This document shows positions 8,840 through 16,667 of a stretch of DNA of 25,653 bases, one piece after another. The notes beneath the pieces are model-generated. The model ran no database searches and was not told where the DNA came from. It saw only the letters and a program-made list of their open reading frames with translations. The stretch comes from Collinsella sp. GTDB taxonomy: Bacteria; Actinomycetota; Coriobacteriia; Coriobacteriales; Coriobacteriaceae. Position 1 is the stretch's first letter. Each line of letters begins with the position of its first letter. The DNA lies in assembly GCA_031294825.1 (NCBI GenBank), contig JAUMPM010000038.1, forward strand, positions 1 to 25,653, read 5' to 3'. The translations under genes were made by a program, and so were the position numbers.

Positions 8840-10141
8840 TTACTCGGCGTCCTTGGCGGTCTCGTCGACCTCGGTCACCTTGGCGTTCTCGACCAGGTGG
8901 TCGACGGCCTTGGAACGACGGATGGACTCGCGAACGGCAGGCATGCGGCCATCGGCGATGAACTCGGCCTTGGAAGCCTCGACGTCCTTGACGCCGGCCT
9001 TCTCGAACTCAGCGTTGATGTCATCCTCGGTGACCTCGATCTTGAGCTCGCGGGCGAGGGCGTCCAGAGCCAGGGACTCACGGGCAACGTCGTTGGCCTG
9101 CTTGTGCAGGTCGCCGATGAACTGCTCCATGGTCAGGCCGGAAGCGGGCAGCCAGGTGTCCAGGGTCATGCCGCGGGCAGCGAGGTTGGACAGGAAGTTC
9201 TGGCCAAGCTCCTCAAAGACGGACTGCTCGTAGTCGGCGTCCATCTCGTCGAGCTGCAGGCGCTCGGCGAGAGCGGAGACGCAACGGTTCTCCTTCTCGG
9301 CCGGGAGGCGGGAAGCCTTGTCCTGCTCGATCTCGAGCCTGATGGCGTCGCGCATAGCGTCGATGCTGTCGAAGCCAAAGTCGGACTTGACGAGCTCGTC
9401 GGTGAGCTCGGGGGTGTTGCGGACCTTAATGCCCTTGACGGTGACCTCGACGGTGTGGGTCTCGGCCTCCTCGCCCTCCTCGACCTCGTCGGTCCAGGTG
9501 ACGGTCTTGACGTCGTCAACGTTAGCACCGATCAGGGCCTCGTTGAACTCCTTGGGGTTGCTGTCGCTACCGGCGATGAGCATGCGGCCCTCGGCGGCAA
9601 AGTTGTCAGCGTTCTCGACGGCCTTGAGGTCGACGGTGACGTAGTCCTCGGCCTCGACAGCGCGACCCTCGACGTCCTCGAAGGTGGCACGGTAGTTGAG
9701 GAGCATCTCGACCTGGTTGTTGATCTCGGACTCGGTGACCTCCGCGGGGGGCATCTCGATCTCGACGGCGTCGAAGGAGGAGAGCTCGGCAGCAGGACGC
9801 AGGGAAAACTCGACGGTGTAGGTGTAGTCCTCGTGATCCTTGGCGAGGTCGAGCTCCTTGTAGTCACCATTCTTGGTGGGGACGATGTCCAGCTCGTTGA
9901 GGACGGCGGGCTCGTTGGCGGCGATCAGGTCGTTGGTGGCCTGAGCGAGGGTAGCCTCGGCGCCAAGAGCGGAGTCGATGACCGGACGGGGGGCCTTGCC
10001 GGCACGGAAGCCCGGGAAGCGATACTTCTTGGCGGTGTCCTTGTAGGCCTTCTTGATCGCGGCGTCGACGTCGGCGGCCGGGATGGTGACCGTAGCGGTG
10101 AGCTTGGCGTCCTTGACGTCAGAAGCGGTGATGTTCAACAC
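8840..10141 (-). CDS. tig: Trigger factor (ribosome-associated chaperone, peptidyl-prolyl isomerase)
   Basis: This chaperone of about 433 residues binds the ribosome exit tunnel and folds nascent chains. The ribosome-binding signature YRFPGFRAGKAPRPV lies in the N-terminal domain. The FKBP-like PPIase domain starts near VEAEDYVTVDLKAVENAD, and a helical SurA-like C-terminal domain follows, ending in a charged tail (TEVDETAKDAE). On the start: an ATG at 10153 is followed directly by AGG AGG. That AGGAGG (10150-10145) is better read as the ribosome site for GTG 10141 or TTG 10138, giving MLNITASDVKDAKL or its one-residue shorter form. I give GTG 10141. The track-like extension to 10195 is unlikely. 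tig lies upstream of clpP-clpX and downstream of tRNA-Leu. Confidence 0.94.
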   Translation of the reverse strand: MLNITASDVKDAKLTATVTIPAADVDAAIKKAYKDTAKKYRFPGFRAGKAPRPVIDSALGAEATLAQATNDLIAANEPAVLNELDIVPTKNGDYKELDLAKDHEDYTYTVEFSLRPAAELSSFDAVEIEMPPAEVTESEINNQVEMLLNYRATFEDVEGRAVEAEDYVTVDLKAVENADNFAAEGRMLIAGSDSNPKEFNEALIGANVDDVKTVTWTDEVEEGEEAETHTVEVTVKGIKVRNTPELTDELVKSDFGFDSIDAMRDAIRLEIEQDKASRLPAEKENRCVSALAERLQLDEMDADYEQSVFEELGQNFLSNLAARGMTLDTWLPASGLTMEQFIGDLHKQANDVARESLALDALARELKIEVTEDDINAEFEKAGVKDVEASKAEFIADGRMPAVRESIRRSKAVDHLVENAKVTEVDETAKDAE

Positions 10142-10229
10142 GTTCCTCCTCATACTGCCCAGCTTATCTGAGGTGCTGGTACCTTTATGCAACAAAGTGT
10201 CGCGAGGGCATAAACCGACGCGGGTGCGT

Positions 10230-10313
10230 TGGTGCGGGCGAAAGGACTCGAACCTTCACGGGAATCCCACCAGAACCTAAATCTGGCGCGTCTACCAATT
10301 CCGCCACGCCCGC
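10230..10313 (-). tRNA. tRNA-Leu (anticodon UAG)
   Basis: The - strand folds as a class II tRNA with acceptor stem GCGGGCG/CGCCCGC, a T-loop GGTTCGAGTCC and a long variable arm. The anticodon stem CCAGA/TCTGG encloses TTTAGGT, placing UAG at the anticodon. The 3' CCA is encoded (10232-10230). It ends 89 bases before the tig start, on the same strand. Confidence 0.97.
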
Positions 10314-10430
10314 ATGAGCGCACAGACTAGGAATGATAGCAGATACGAACGGCAAGCGCACGCACACCTTTTACAAGCTCACGACCTTACCACGAGTGCA
10401 AGCCAATAGAGCACGCCACCCCATCTCATA

Positions 10431-10497
10431 AGTTGCGGTGGAATAGGGACTGTATGGGGCTCCAGTCCTCCAAAACAGTCCCTATTCCACCGCAACT
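10431..10497. repeat. REP-like hairpin, copy B (perfect 23-bp arms)
   Basis: The arms 10431-10453 (agttgcggtggaatagggac then tgt) and 10475-10497 are exact reverse complements around a 21-base loop. The same arms, slightly degraded, form copy A at 1961-2027, and one arm alone occurs at 159-174. It is a dispersed intergenic palindrome. Confidence 0.85.
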
Positions 10498-10537
10498 TCG
10501 GTGGGACTCGGCAGTCTGGCGGTGCTGGCCATGTGCC

Positions 10538-10707
10538 GGAAAGCGTGTCCCGGTTTGGGGCCTCGGAATGGGACGCAATTTCCGCTATAGCCATCAGCAG
10601 GAAACTGCAACCCGTTTTGAGCCCCTATTCCGGGATGCACTTTCCGCCAAAGGCCTCAAACGGAAACTGCAGCCCACAATTCGGTCGAAAAGTGGGCAGC
10701 AGTTTCC
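10538..10707. repeat. Array of six 14-mers alternating in orientation, 62-bp period
   Basis: Copies of GGGNNGCANTTTCC start at 10570, 10632 and 10694 on the + strand. Reverse-complement copies start at 10538, 10600 and 10662. The steps are exactly 32, 30, 32, 30 and 32 bases. The spacers are 18 bases on the GGG side and 16 on the TTTCC side. The units at 10570-10613 and 10632-10675 also share flanking bases. Adjacent copies can pair into hairpins. The function is unknown. Confidence 0.8.
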
Positions 10708-10744
10708 CAGGGCTAGGCAATGAGCGGATACAGCGCCTCCTCGC

Positions 10745-13576
10745 CTACTCCCCCAGCAGGGCCTTCTCGGGCGTGATCGGCAGCGAGCGCACCTGGTGGC
10801 CGGTGGCGTGCGCCACGGCCGAGGCCACGGCGGCGAGCGGCGTGTTGATGACGACCTCGCCGATCGACTTGGCGCCAAACGGGCCCGTCGGCTCGTAGCT
10901 CGGCTCAAAGGCCACGCGAATGCTGCCGATATCCAGGCGCGTGGGCAGCTTGTAGCTCATAAAGTTGCCGGTGCGCAGGCGACCGCGGTCGTCGTGCTCG
11001 ACGATCTCGTAGAGCGCGTGACCGATACCCTGGGCAATGCCGCCCTCGGCCTGGACGCGCGCGAGCGCCTCGTTGATCACGGTGCCGCAGTCCACAGCCG
11101 CCGCGTAGTCCACCACAGTCACCTTGCCGGTAGCCTTGTCGACCTCGACCTCGGCAATACCGGCCATAAACGGCGGAGGCGAAACGGGCAGGCAGGCAGA
11201 GGCGTGCGAGGTGAGCGCGTCGCCGCCTGCGATGTTCTTGACGCACAGGTTGGCAAAGTCGCGCAGCGTGAGGTAGCGGTTCTGCTCGCGCGCGGCACGC
11301 TCGTCGGACAGGCGCACATACTGACCATCAAAGACCACATCGGCGGCGTCCACGTCCCACATCTGGGCGGCCTTAGCGCAGATCTTCTCGCGCAGCTCGG
11401 TCGCGGCGTTCTTGGCTGCCAGGCCCGTCACGTAGGTACCGGAGCTCGCGTACGAGCCGGCGTCGAACGGCGACACGTCGGTGTCCACGCCGCGCACCAC
11501 GATCAGCGAGCTCTCAACGCCCAGCTCCTCGGCGGCAATCTGCGCCAGGATCGTGTCGACACCCATGCCGTTATCGGTGGCGCCGGTGCCGATGGTAATG
11601 AAGCCGTCCTCTTCCAAGCGCATGTCGATGCCGCCGATATCCACGTTGGAAATGCCCGAGCCCTGCATGGTGAGCGCACAGCCCAGAGCACGCACACGGT
11701 CGCCCAGGTCGACGGCCAGCGGCTTGTCGCGCCAGCCGATCATGTCCATCGCGCGCAGCAGGCAGCGGTCGAGCGCGCAGGCGTTGAGCTTCTCGTTGTA
11801 GTACTGCGGCATGATCTCGCCCTCGCGCACGATGTTCTTAAGGCGCAGGTCGGCGGGGTCCATATGCAGCATGTCGGCGAGCTCGTTGACGGCACTCTCC
11901 ACGGCAAACTGGCCCTGGGTGGCACCGTAGCCGCGATACGCGCCGCCGCGGTTGGTATTGGTATAGACGGCGTCCCAGCTAAAGCGGCTCGCCTTCACAT
12001 GGTTGTAGATGGGCAGGCTCTTGTGGCCCGAAAGGCCGATCGTCGTGGTAGCGTGCTCGCCGTACGCGCCGGCGTTGGACAGCGTGTGCAGGTCGATGGC
12101 CGTGATGATGCCGTCGTTCATGGCGCCCAGCTTAACGGTCATCTGCATCTGGTGGCGCGAGTTGCCCGCGGTGATGGTCTCCTCGCGCGTGTAGCAACAG
12201 TAACTCGGACGGCCGGTCTGCTGGGTCACGAACGCCACGAAGATCTCGCAGCAACCCGTCTGCTTGGAGCCAAAGCCGCCGCCGATGCGCGGCTTGATGA
12301 CCTGCACCTGCGACTGCGGAATATCGAGCGACTGCGCGACCATGCGGCGCACGTGGAAGGGCACCTGCGTGGAGGTGGTCACCGAGATGCGCCCAAACGC
12401 GTCGGTCGTCGCGAAGGCTCGGAAGGTCTCCATGGGCGCGGTCTGCGTGGCCTGGCTGGTGTAGGTGCGCTCAAAGACGATGTCGCTCTGGGCGAACGCC
12501 TCGTCAAGGTTGCCAAAATCGCTCGTGCCACTGCACACTAGGTTGCGCGGAACGTCGCCACCCTGCGGGAACATAAAGGTCACGTCGCCCTCGGGGTGTA
12601 CCACGATGTCGTTATCGAGCGCCTGGGTAAAGTCGAGCAGGGGCTCGAGTACCTCGTAGTCGACCTTGATGAGCTTGAGCGCCTTGTCGGCGGCCTCCTC
12701 GGTCTCGGCGGCGACAATCGCCACCTCCTCGTTTTGGTAGCGCACCAGGTTCTCGAGAATCAGGCGGTCGTAGGGACTCGGCTGCGGATAGCTCTGACCG
12801 GCGATGGTAAAGCGGCGCTTGGGCACGTCCTCGTAGGTGTAGACGCCCACCACACCGGGCACCTTCAGGGCGCGCGACGCATCGATGGAACGGATCTTGG
12901 CGCGGGCATACGGGCTGCGCTTGAGCTTAACGATGAGCGCGCCGGCGGGCACCAGGTCGCCCGTGTAGACGGGACGCCCCTCGAGCAGGGCCTTCGAGTC
13001 CTTTTTGGGCTGCTTGTGGGTGATCTGCTTGTACGAGACACCGTCGCAGCTGGTGTTATTGACCGGCAGCTCGGGCATCTCAAAGCCCACCTGCACGCCG
13101 GACTCGTTAAGAAAGTGCACGATAGCGCGCAGCTGGCTCTCGTAGCCGCTGCAACGGCAGAGGTTGCCGGCGAGCTGGCGCGAAAGCTCCTCGCGCGTGG
13201 CAACGAGGCTTAGATCATCCTTGGCAGCGCGGGCAAGCGCCAGCACGTTCATGATGAGGCCGGGGGCGCAAAAACCGCACTGCTCGGCGCCTTCGGCAGC
13301 CATCGCGCGAGCGAGCGCCTCGGACTCGGCCTTGAGGCCCTCGAGCGTGGTGACGGACCGGCCCTCGACGCGCGCGGCGGGAACCGAGCAGCTCAGCACC
13401 GGGTCGCCGTCGAGCCACACCGTGCACAGACCGCAGTTGGTGGTCTCGCAGGCGCAGCGCACCGACGCGCAGCCCTGCTCGCGCAGCAGCGCAAAGAGCA
13501 TGGTATCGGGGGCAATCTGAACCTTGACCTTGCGGCCGTTGAGCGTAAAGGAAAGATCGATGAGTTTGGCAGCCAT
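10745..13576 (-). CDS. XdhD-like molybdenum hydroxylase, fused [2Fe-2S] and molybdopterin-binding subunit
   Basis: This 943-residue protein of the xanthine dehydrogenase/aldehyde oxidoreductase family is likely a purine or related N-heterocycle hydroxylase. Residues 1-75 hold a plant-type [2Fe-2S] domain (C43, C48, C51, C63). Residues 85-155 hold the second [2Fe-2S] domain (C100, C103, C140, C142). The molybdenum domains follow from about 190: IGGGFGSKQ, RGYGATQGQFAVE, GSYASSGT and GPFGAKSIGE, the last carrying the catalytic Glu. GGGFGSKQ, YASSGT and GPFGAKSI-E match my memory of E. coli XdhD (about 956 residues), a family linked to selenium-dependent hydroxylases. XdhD itself has lost the first cluster cysteines, whereas this protein keeps them. 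No FAD domain is present; that is the upstream gene, whose TAA overlaps this ATG (TAATG). The substrate is uncertain. Confidence 0.88.
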   Translation of the reverse strand: MAAKLIDLSFTLNGRKVKVQIAPDTMLFALLREQGCASVRCACETTNCGLCTVWLDGDPVLSCSVPAARVEGRSVTTLEGLKAESEALARAMAAEGAEQCGFCAPGLIMNVLALARAAKDDLSLVATREELSRQLAGNLCRCSGYESQLRAIVHFLNESGVQVGFEMPELPVNNTSCDGVSYKQITHKQPKKDSKALLEGRPVYTGDLVPAGALIVKLKRSPYARAKIRSIDASRALKVPGVVGVYTYEDVPKRRFTIAGQSYPQPSPYDRLILENLVRYQNEEVAIVAAETEEAADKALKLIKVDYEVLEPLLDFTQALDNDIVVHPEGDVTFMFPQGGDVPRNLVCSGTSDFGNLDEAFAQSDIVFERTYTSQATQTAPMETFRAFATTDAFGRISVTTSTQVPFHVRRMVAQSLDIPQSQVQVIKPRIGGGFGSKQTGCCEIFVAFVTQQTGRPSYCCYTREETITAGNSRHQMQMTVKLGAMNDGIITAIDLHTLSNAGAYGEHATTTIGLSGHKSLPIYNHVKASRFSWDAVYTNTNRGGAYRGYGATQGQFAVESAVNELADMLHMDPADLRLKNIVREGEIMPQYYNEKLNACALDRCLLRAMDMIGWRDKPLAVDLGDRVRALGCALTMQGSGISNVDIGGIDMRLEEDGFITIGTGATDNGMGVDTILAQIAAEELGVESSLIVVRGVDTDVSPFDAGSYASSGTYVTGLAAKNAATELREKICAKAAQMWDVDAADVVFDGQYVRLSDERAAREQNRYLTLRDFANLCVKNIAGGDALTSHASACLPVSPPPFMAGIAEVEVDKATGKVTVVDYAAAVDCGTVINEALARVQAEGGIAQGIGHALYEIVEHDDRGRLRTGNFMSYKLPTRLDIGSIRVAFEPSYEPTGPFGAKSIGEVVINTPLAAVASAVAHATGHQVRSLPITPEKALLGE

Positions 13577-14490
13577 TAGCGCACCTCGCTAGAATCGACG
13601 CCGGGCACGCGGCGGCAGGAATACTCGTCCGTGGCAAACTTAGGCACTTGCACGGTCTCGAGCTCGCGGGCAAGCGCGGCCGAAAGCTCGATGCCGGCGG
13701 CGCGACGCACGGCCTGAATCGCCAGCGGGGCCGAGATGCGGCGGCGGTACTCGGCCGAGCCCCACATGTTGCTGCCATAGCTCAGCGCACGTACGGACGC
13801 GGCCAGGGCGCGCAGCTCGTCCTCGGAAGGCTGCTCGGCGGTAAGGCCGCATGCCTCACCCTGCAGCAGGGTCGCGCGCAGCGGGCGGGCGCCCACGGTG
13901 ACATGCCAGCTGTTGTCCCACCAGGCGGCGGTAACGTTTAAGGAGGGGAAGTCCGTCGCGGCCTTGCGCACGGCCTCGTAGCTTGCGCGGTAATCGTGCT
14001 TAACAATCACCACGTGCTCGATCACGTCCCGCACGTAACCCATGTCCACGAACTCGGCGAGCGGCACGCGGCCGGCCCCCGTCAGCTCAACGTACGAATC
14101 GAGCGCCAAAAATGCCGAGAGCACGTCCGAGAAACCAAAGCGACCGTAAATGCTGCCGCCCACCGTGGCGGTGTTACGCAGCTGCACGCCCACGATGTCG
14201 TGGACGGCGAACTCAAAGACATGGTTGACAAGCGCGTTGAGCTCGGCATGACGCTCGAGCTGGCGCAGGGTGCACATGGCACCGATGCGAAATTCGGTCT
14301 CGGTCTCCTCAATCTGATCGAGTCCGCAGGCCGAAAGGTCAATCGCCGTCGCCACACGACGCGATCCCAGGCGCATCCAGATGCCACCGCCCACAATCTT
14401 GTTGTTGCGGTTCTTCTGCAAGAGCTCATAGGCTTCGGCCGCGTTTCCAACACGGACGTAGGTACCGAACTTGAGCACGTTCTCCCCCAT
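13576..14490 (-). CDS. Molybdenum hydroxylase FAD-binding subunit (XdhB/YgfM-like)
   Basis: This 304-residue FAD_binding_5-type subunit passes electrons between the [2Fe-2S] clusters of its partner and an external acceptor. The first FAD loop is VGGGIWMRLGSR (33-44). The second is NTATVGGSIYGRFGFSDVLSAFLALD (106-131), matching the TxGGxxxxxxxxSDxxxxLxALxA pattern. A C-terminal CO-dehydrogenase-flavoprotein-like domain of about 100 residues follows. The gene precedes the large subunit with a one-base TAATG overlap, so the two are a cotranscribed complex. The ATG at 14490 has only a close AAGAG. A GTG four codons in, preceded by GGGGGAG, is a possible alternative. No third small [2Fe-2S] gene is needed because that domain is fused in the partner. 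Confidence 0.87.
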   Translation of the reverse strand: MGENVLKFGTYVRVGNAAEAYELLQKNRNNKIVGGGIWMRLGSRRVATAIDLSACGLDQIEETETEFRIGAMCTLRQLERHAELNALVNHVFEFAVHDIVGVQLRNTATVGGSIYGRFGFSDVLSAFLALDSYVELTGAGRVPLAEFVDMGYVRDVIEHVVIVKHDYRASYEAVRKAATDFPSLNVTAAWWDNSWHVTVGARPLRATLLQGEACGLTAEQPSEDELRALAASVRALSYGSNMWGSAEYRRRISAPLAIQAVRRAAGIELSAALARELETVQVPKFATDEYSCRRVPGVDSSEVR

Positions 14491-14585
14491 CTCTTCACTT
14501 GTCCAGTACCTTTAAGTGTACCAAACGAGGGGGCACAGCTCGTGTCGGGACAAAATGAACCGTTTTCCTCCGTCGCATGCGGATC

Positions 14586-14619
14586 AAAAAAGGCTCCCAG
14601 CCGGAATGGCTGGGAGCCT
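14586..14619 (-). terminator. Intrinsic terminator of gdhA
   Basis: A perfect 12-bp stem aggctcccagcc (14591-14602) with its complement (14608-14619) and a 5-base loop is followed on the - strand by six T (14591-14586). It lies 26 bases past the gdhA stop. Confidence 0.93.
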
Positions 14620-14645
14620 CATCACATGCTATGTCGAGCGAAGAT

Positions 14646-16001
14646 TTAGCAGACGCCCTGAGCCAGCATGGCGTCGGCGACCTTCAGGAAGCCGGCGATG
14701 TTGGCGCCCATGACGAAGTTGCCCTCCTCGCCGTACTTCTTGGCGGTGTCGTCCACGTTGTGGAACATGCCGCGCATGAGCTGCTCGAGCTTGCCGTCGA
14801 CCTCCTCGAAGGTCCAGGACAGGTGCTCGGCGTTCTGGCTCATCTCCAGGCCGGACACGAGCACGCCGCCGGCGTTGGCAGCCTTACCGGGCATAAAGGC
14901 GACGCCGTTCTCCTGGAAGTAGGTCGTGGCCTCGATGGTCGTGGGCATGTTCGCGCCCTCGCCGACCACCTTGCAGCCGTTGGCGACGAGCGCCTGGGCG
15001 TCCTCGAGCAGCAGCGTGTTCTCGCGAGCGCAGGGCAGCGCGATGTCGCAGGGCAGCTGCCACACGCCGCGGCCGTCGCCCTCGTGCCACACGGCGTTGG
15101 GCTTCTCGTCGACGTACATAGCGAGCGTGACGCCCTTGTCGTGGCCGGAGCGCTTCTTGTTGTAGACGTGCTCGAGCACGGTGTAGTCGATGCCGTCGGG
15201 ATCCTCGACCCAGCCGTGGGTGTCGGAGCAGGCGAGCACCTTGCCGCCGAGCTGGGAAACCTTCTGGACGGCGTAGATGGCGACATTGCCGGAGCCGTGA
15301 ACGACGACGTTCTTGCCCTCGAAGGAGTCGCCGCGGCTCTTGAGGTACTCGTCCACAAAGTAGGCCAGACCGTAGCCGGTGGCCTCGGTACGGGCGAGCG
15401 AGCCGCCAAAGGAGAGACCCTTGCCGGTAAGGACGCCGGTCCACTCGTTGGTCAGGCGCTTGTACTGACCGAACAGGTAGGCAACCTCGCGGCCGCCAAC
15501 GCCCAGGTCGCCTGCGGGAACGTCGGTGTTGGGGCCAATGTGGCGATAGAGCTCGGTCATAAAGGACTGGCAGAAGTGCATGATCTCGTTGTTGGACTTG
15601 CCCTTGGGGTCAAAGTCGGAGCCGCCCTTGCCGCCGCCCATGGGAAGGGTGGTCAGGCTGTTCTTGAGGATCTGCTCCAGGCCAAGGAACTTGAGCATAC
15701 CCAGGGTGACCGTCGGATTAAAGCGCAGGCCGCCCTTGTAGGGTCCAATGGCAGAGTTGAACTCGACGCGATAGCCGCGGTTGACCTGAACCTTGCCCTG
15801 GTCGTCGACCCAGGGGACACGGAACATAACGATGCGCTCGGGCTCGACGAGGCGCTCAAGCAGGGCGGCCTCCTCGTACTCGGGATGGGCGTCGAGCGCC
15901 GGCTGGATGGTGCCGAGGATCTCGGTCGCGGCCTGGATGAACTCAGGCTGCTCGGGATAGCGGGCCTTGAGCTCGTCGAGAACTTTCTGCGTGTAGCTCA
16001 T
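14646..16001 (-). CDS. gdhA: Glutamate dehydrogenase (hexameric, probably NADP-dependent)
   Basis: This 451-residue enzyme interconverts 2-oxoglutarate plus ammonium and glutamate, the main ammonium-assimilation step in many gut anaerobes. The N-terminal domain carries YRVEFNSAIGPYKGGLRF and the catalytic-lysine loop LPMGGGKGGSDFDPKGKS (K125). PAGDLGVGGREV follows, then the dinucleotide-binding domain with VVVHGSGNVAIYAVQK. Length and motifs match the bacterial 450-residue NADP-type. The start at 16001 is chosen because TTGGAGGA lies just upstream of ATG; an extension to 16049 would place that site inside the gene. It is a single gene with its own strong terminator. The upstream 255 bases contain no gene. 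An AT-rich TATTAT near 16078 could be a -10 element, but no good -35 is seen. Confidence 0.96.
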   Translation of the reverse strand: MSYTQKVLDELKARYPEQPEFIQAATEILGTIQPALDAHPEYEEAALLERLVEPERIVMFRVPWVDDQGKVQVNRGYRVEFNSAIGPYKGGLRFNPTVTLGMLKFLGLEQILKNSLTTLPMGGGKGGSDFDPKGKSNNEIMHFCQSFMTELYRHIGPNTDVPAGDLGVGGREVAYLFGQYKRLTNEWTGVLTGKGLSFGGSLARTEATGYGLAYFVDEYLKSRGDSFEGKNVVVHGSGNVAIYAVQKVSQLGGKVLACSDTHGWVEDPDGIDYTVLEHVYNKKRSGHDKGVTLAMYVDEKPNAVWHEGDGRGVWQLPCDIALPCARENTLLLEDAQALVANGCKVVGEGANMPTTIEATTYFQENGVAFMPGKAANAGGVLVSGLEMSQNAEHLSWTFEEVDGKLEQLMRGMFHNVDDTAKKYGEEGNFVMGANIAGFLKVADAMLAQGVC

Positions 16002-16215
16002 GCTTCCTCCAATTGATGGAAAAGAAAAGTGTCGTTCGAGGCGCCCCATGCGCCGCGAGCTTTATCGAGTATGGATAATATCGCACTGTTGCGGGAAAGT
16101 TTCGCATAAGCCTACAAGCAGATGTTTCGTTTTGATTACGATGCAGGTAGAAGCGTTTTTGAGTGCCTGACGTGCAAAACCCGTGTTTCAAACCTGTTTC
16201 GTCCACGTGTTCCAA

Positions 16216-16249
16216 ACCACCACATTGGGGACAGCACCTTTGTGGTGGT
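16216..16249. repeat. Hairpin 3' of the Se/S-carrier gene (GGGGACAGCACC core)
   Basis: Arms accaccaca (16216-16224) and tgtggtggt (16241-16249) enclose ttggggacagcacctt. It lies 7 bases past the stop of the DUF3343 gene. The core resembles the GGGACAG palindromes elsewhere in the window. It may end or protect the mRNA; only TTTGG follows on the - strand. Confidence 0.65.
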
Positions 16250-16256
16250 GTGGTAG

Positions 16257-16652
16257 TTAGAGGACGAGCTGATGGTAGTCGGCGGGGGTTATGCGGCCTT
16301 CGGTGGCAGCGCGAAAGGCGGCGAGCGCATCGCCCGAGAACGGCATGGCCCAGCACAGACCGCAGCCTGCGGTAATGGAGCCTGGCAAAGGCATAATGCG
16401 CCCGGGCACGCCGGCATCCAGGCACAGCTGCTCGCATTCCATCACATCGAAGGTGCTGTCGAACGATACGATGATCTTGCGTTCGTGGTCGAGGGCATCG
16501 CTTAGCGAAGTCGCCCGATGCGAATCGCGATACGCAGCTGCCGCGGCCTCTTCCTCGGCCGTATGCCCACAGCCACCACAGCCGCAGGTACAAGGCTCGG
16601 AACCATCGCAAGTGCAAGGCTCTCCCGTGTCAGGGCAAATATCGTGAGACAT
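16257..16652 (-). CDS. Cys-rich protein with DUF3343-type putative Se/S-carrier domain
   Basis: This small cytosolic protein (131 residues) has two parts. Residues 1-30 contain seven Cys (6, 13, 15, 21, 23, 25, 28) in a CxC-rich stretch with EPCTC repeated twice. Residues 59-125 match the DUF3343 family, annotated as putative Se/S-carrier-like: KIIVSFDSTFDVMECEQLC, then GVPGRIMPLPGSITAGCGLCWAMPF, with C97 and C100 in GCGLC. GGAG lies 7 bases before ATG 16652. The gene follows mobA by 15 bases and closes the selA-selB-tRNA-Sec-mobA cluster, which supports a role in selenium (or sulfur) delivery. The family function is not proven. The Cys-rich head could bind a metal or carry persulfide/selenide (inference). 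Confidence 0.8.
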   Translation of the reverse strand: MSHDICPDTGEPCTCDGSEPCTCGCGGCGHTAEEEAAAAAYRDSHRATSLSDALDHERKIIVSFDSTFDVMECEQLCLDAGVPGRIMPLPGSITAGCGLCWAMPFSGDALAAFRAATEGRITPADYHQLVL

Positions 16653-16667
16653 GGCAACTCCAATCGT

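Larger units (their letters stand above)
10314..10744. other. Non-coding gap between tRNA-Leu and the Mo-hydroxylase gene
   Basis: No believable gene is present. Small frames on both strands cross the repeats, and the repeat period (62) is not a multiple of three. The gap contains the REP-like hairpin copy B and the alternating 14-mer array listed separately. Confidence 0.65.

Noticed and set aside
10538..10707. CRISPR array
   Set aside because: The repeats are short, degenerate and alternate in orientation, the spacers resemble one another, and no cas genes are near.
10433..10898. Small + strand frames over the alternating repeat array
   Set aside because: The repeat period of 62 is out of codon phase, the frames overlap the end of a known gene, and no protein family is recognised.
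10796..12541. 581-codon + strand open frame antisense to the Mo-hydroxylase gene
   Set aside because: Shadow frame of a confidently assigned gene.
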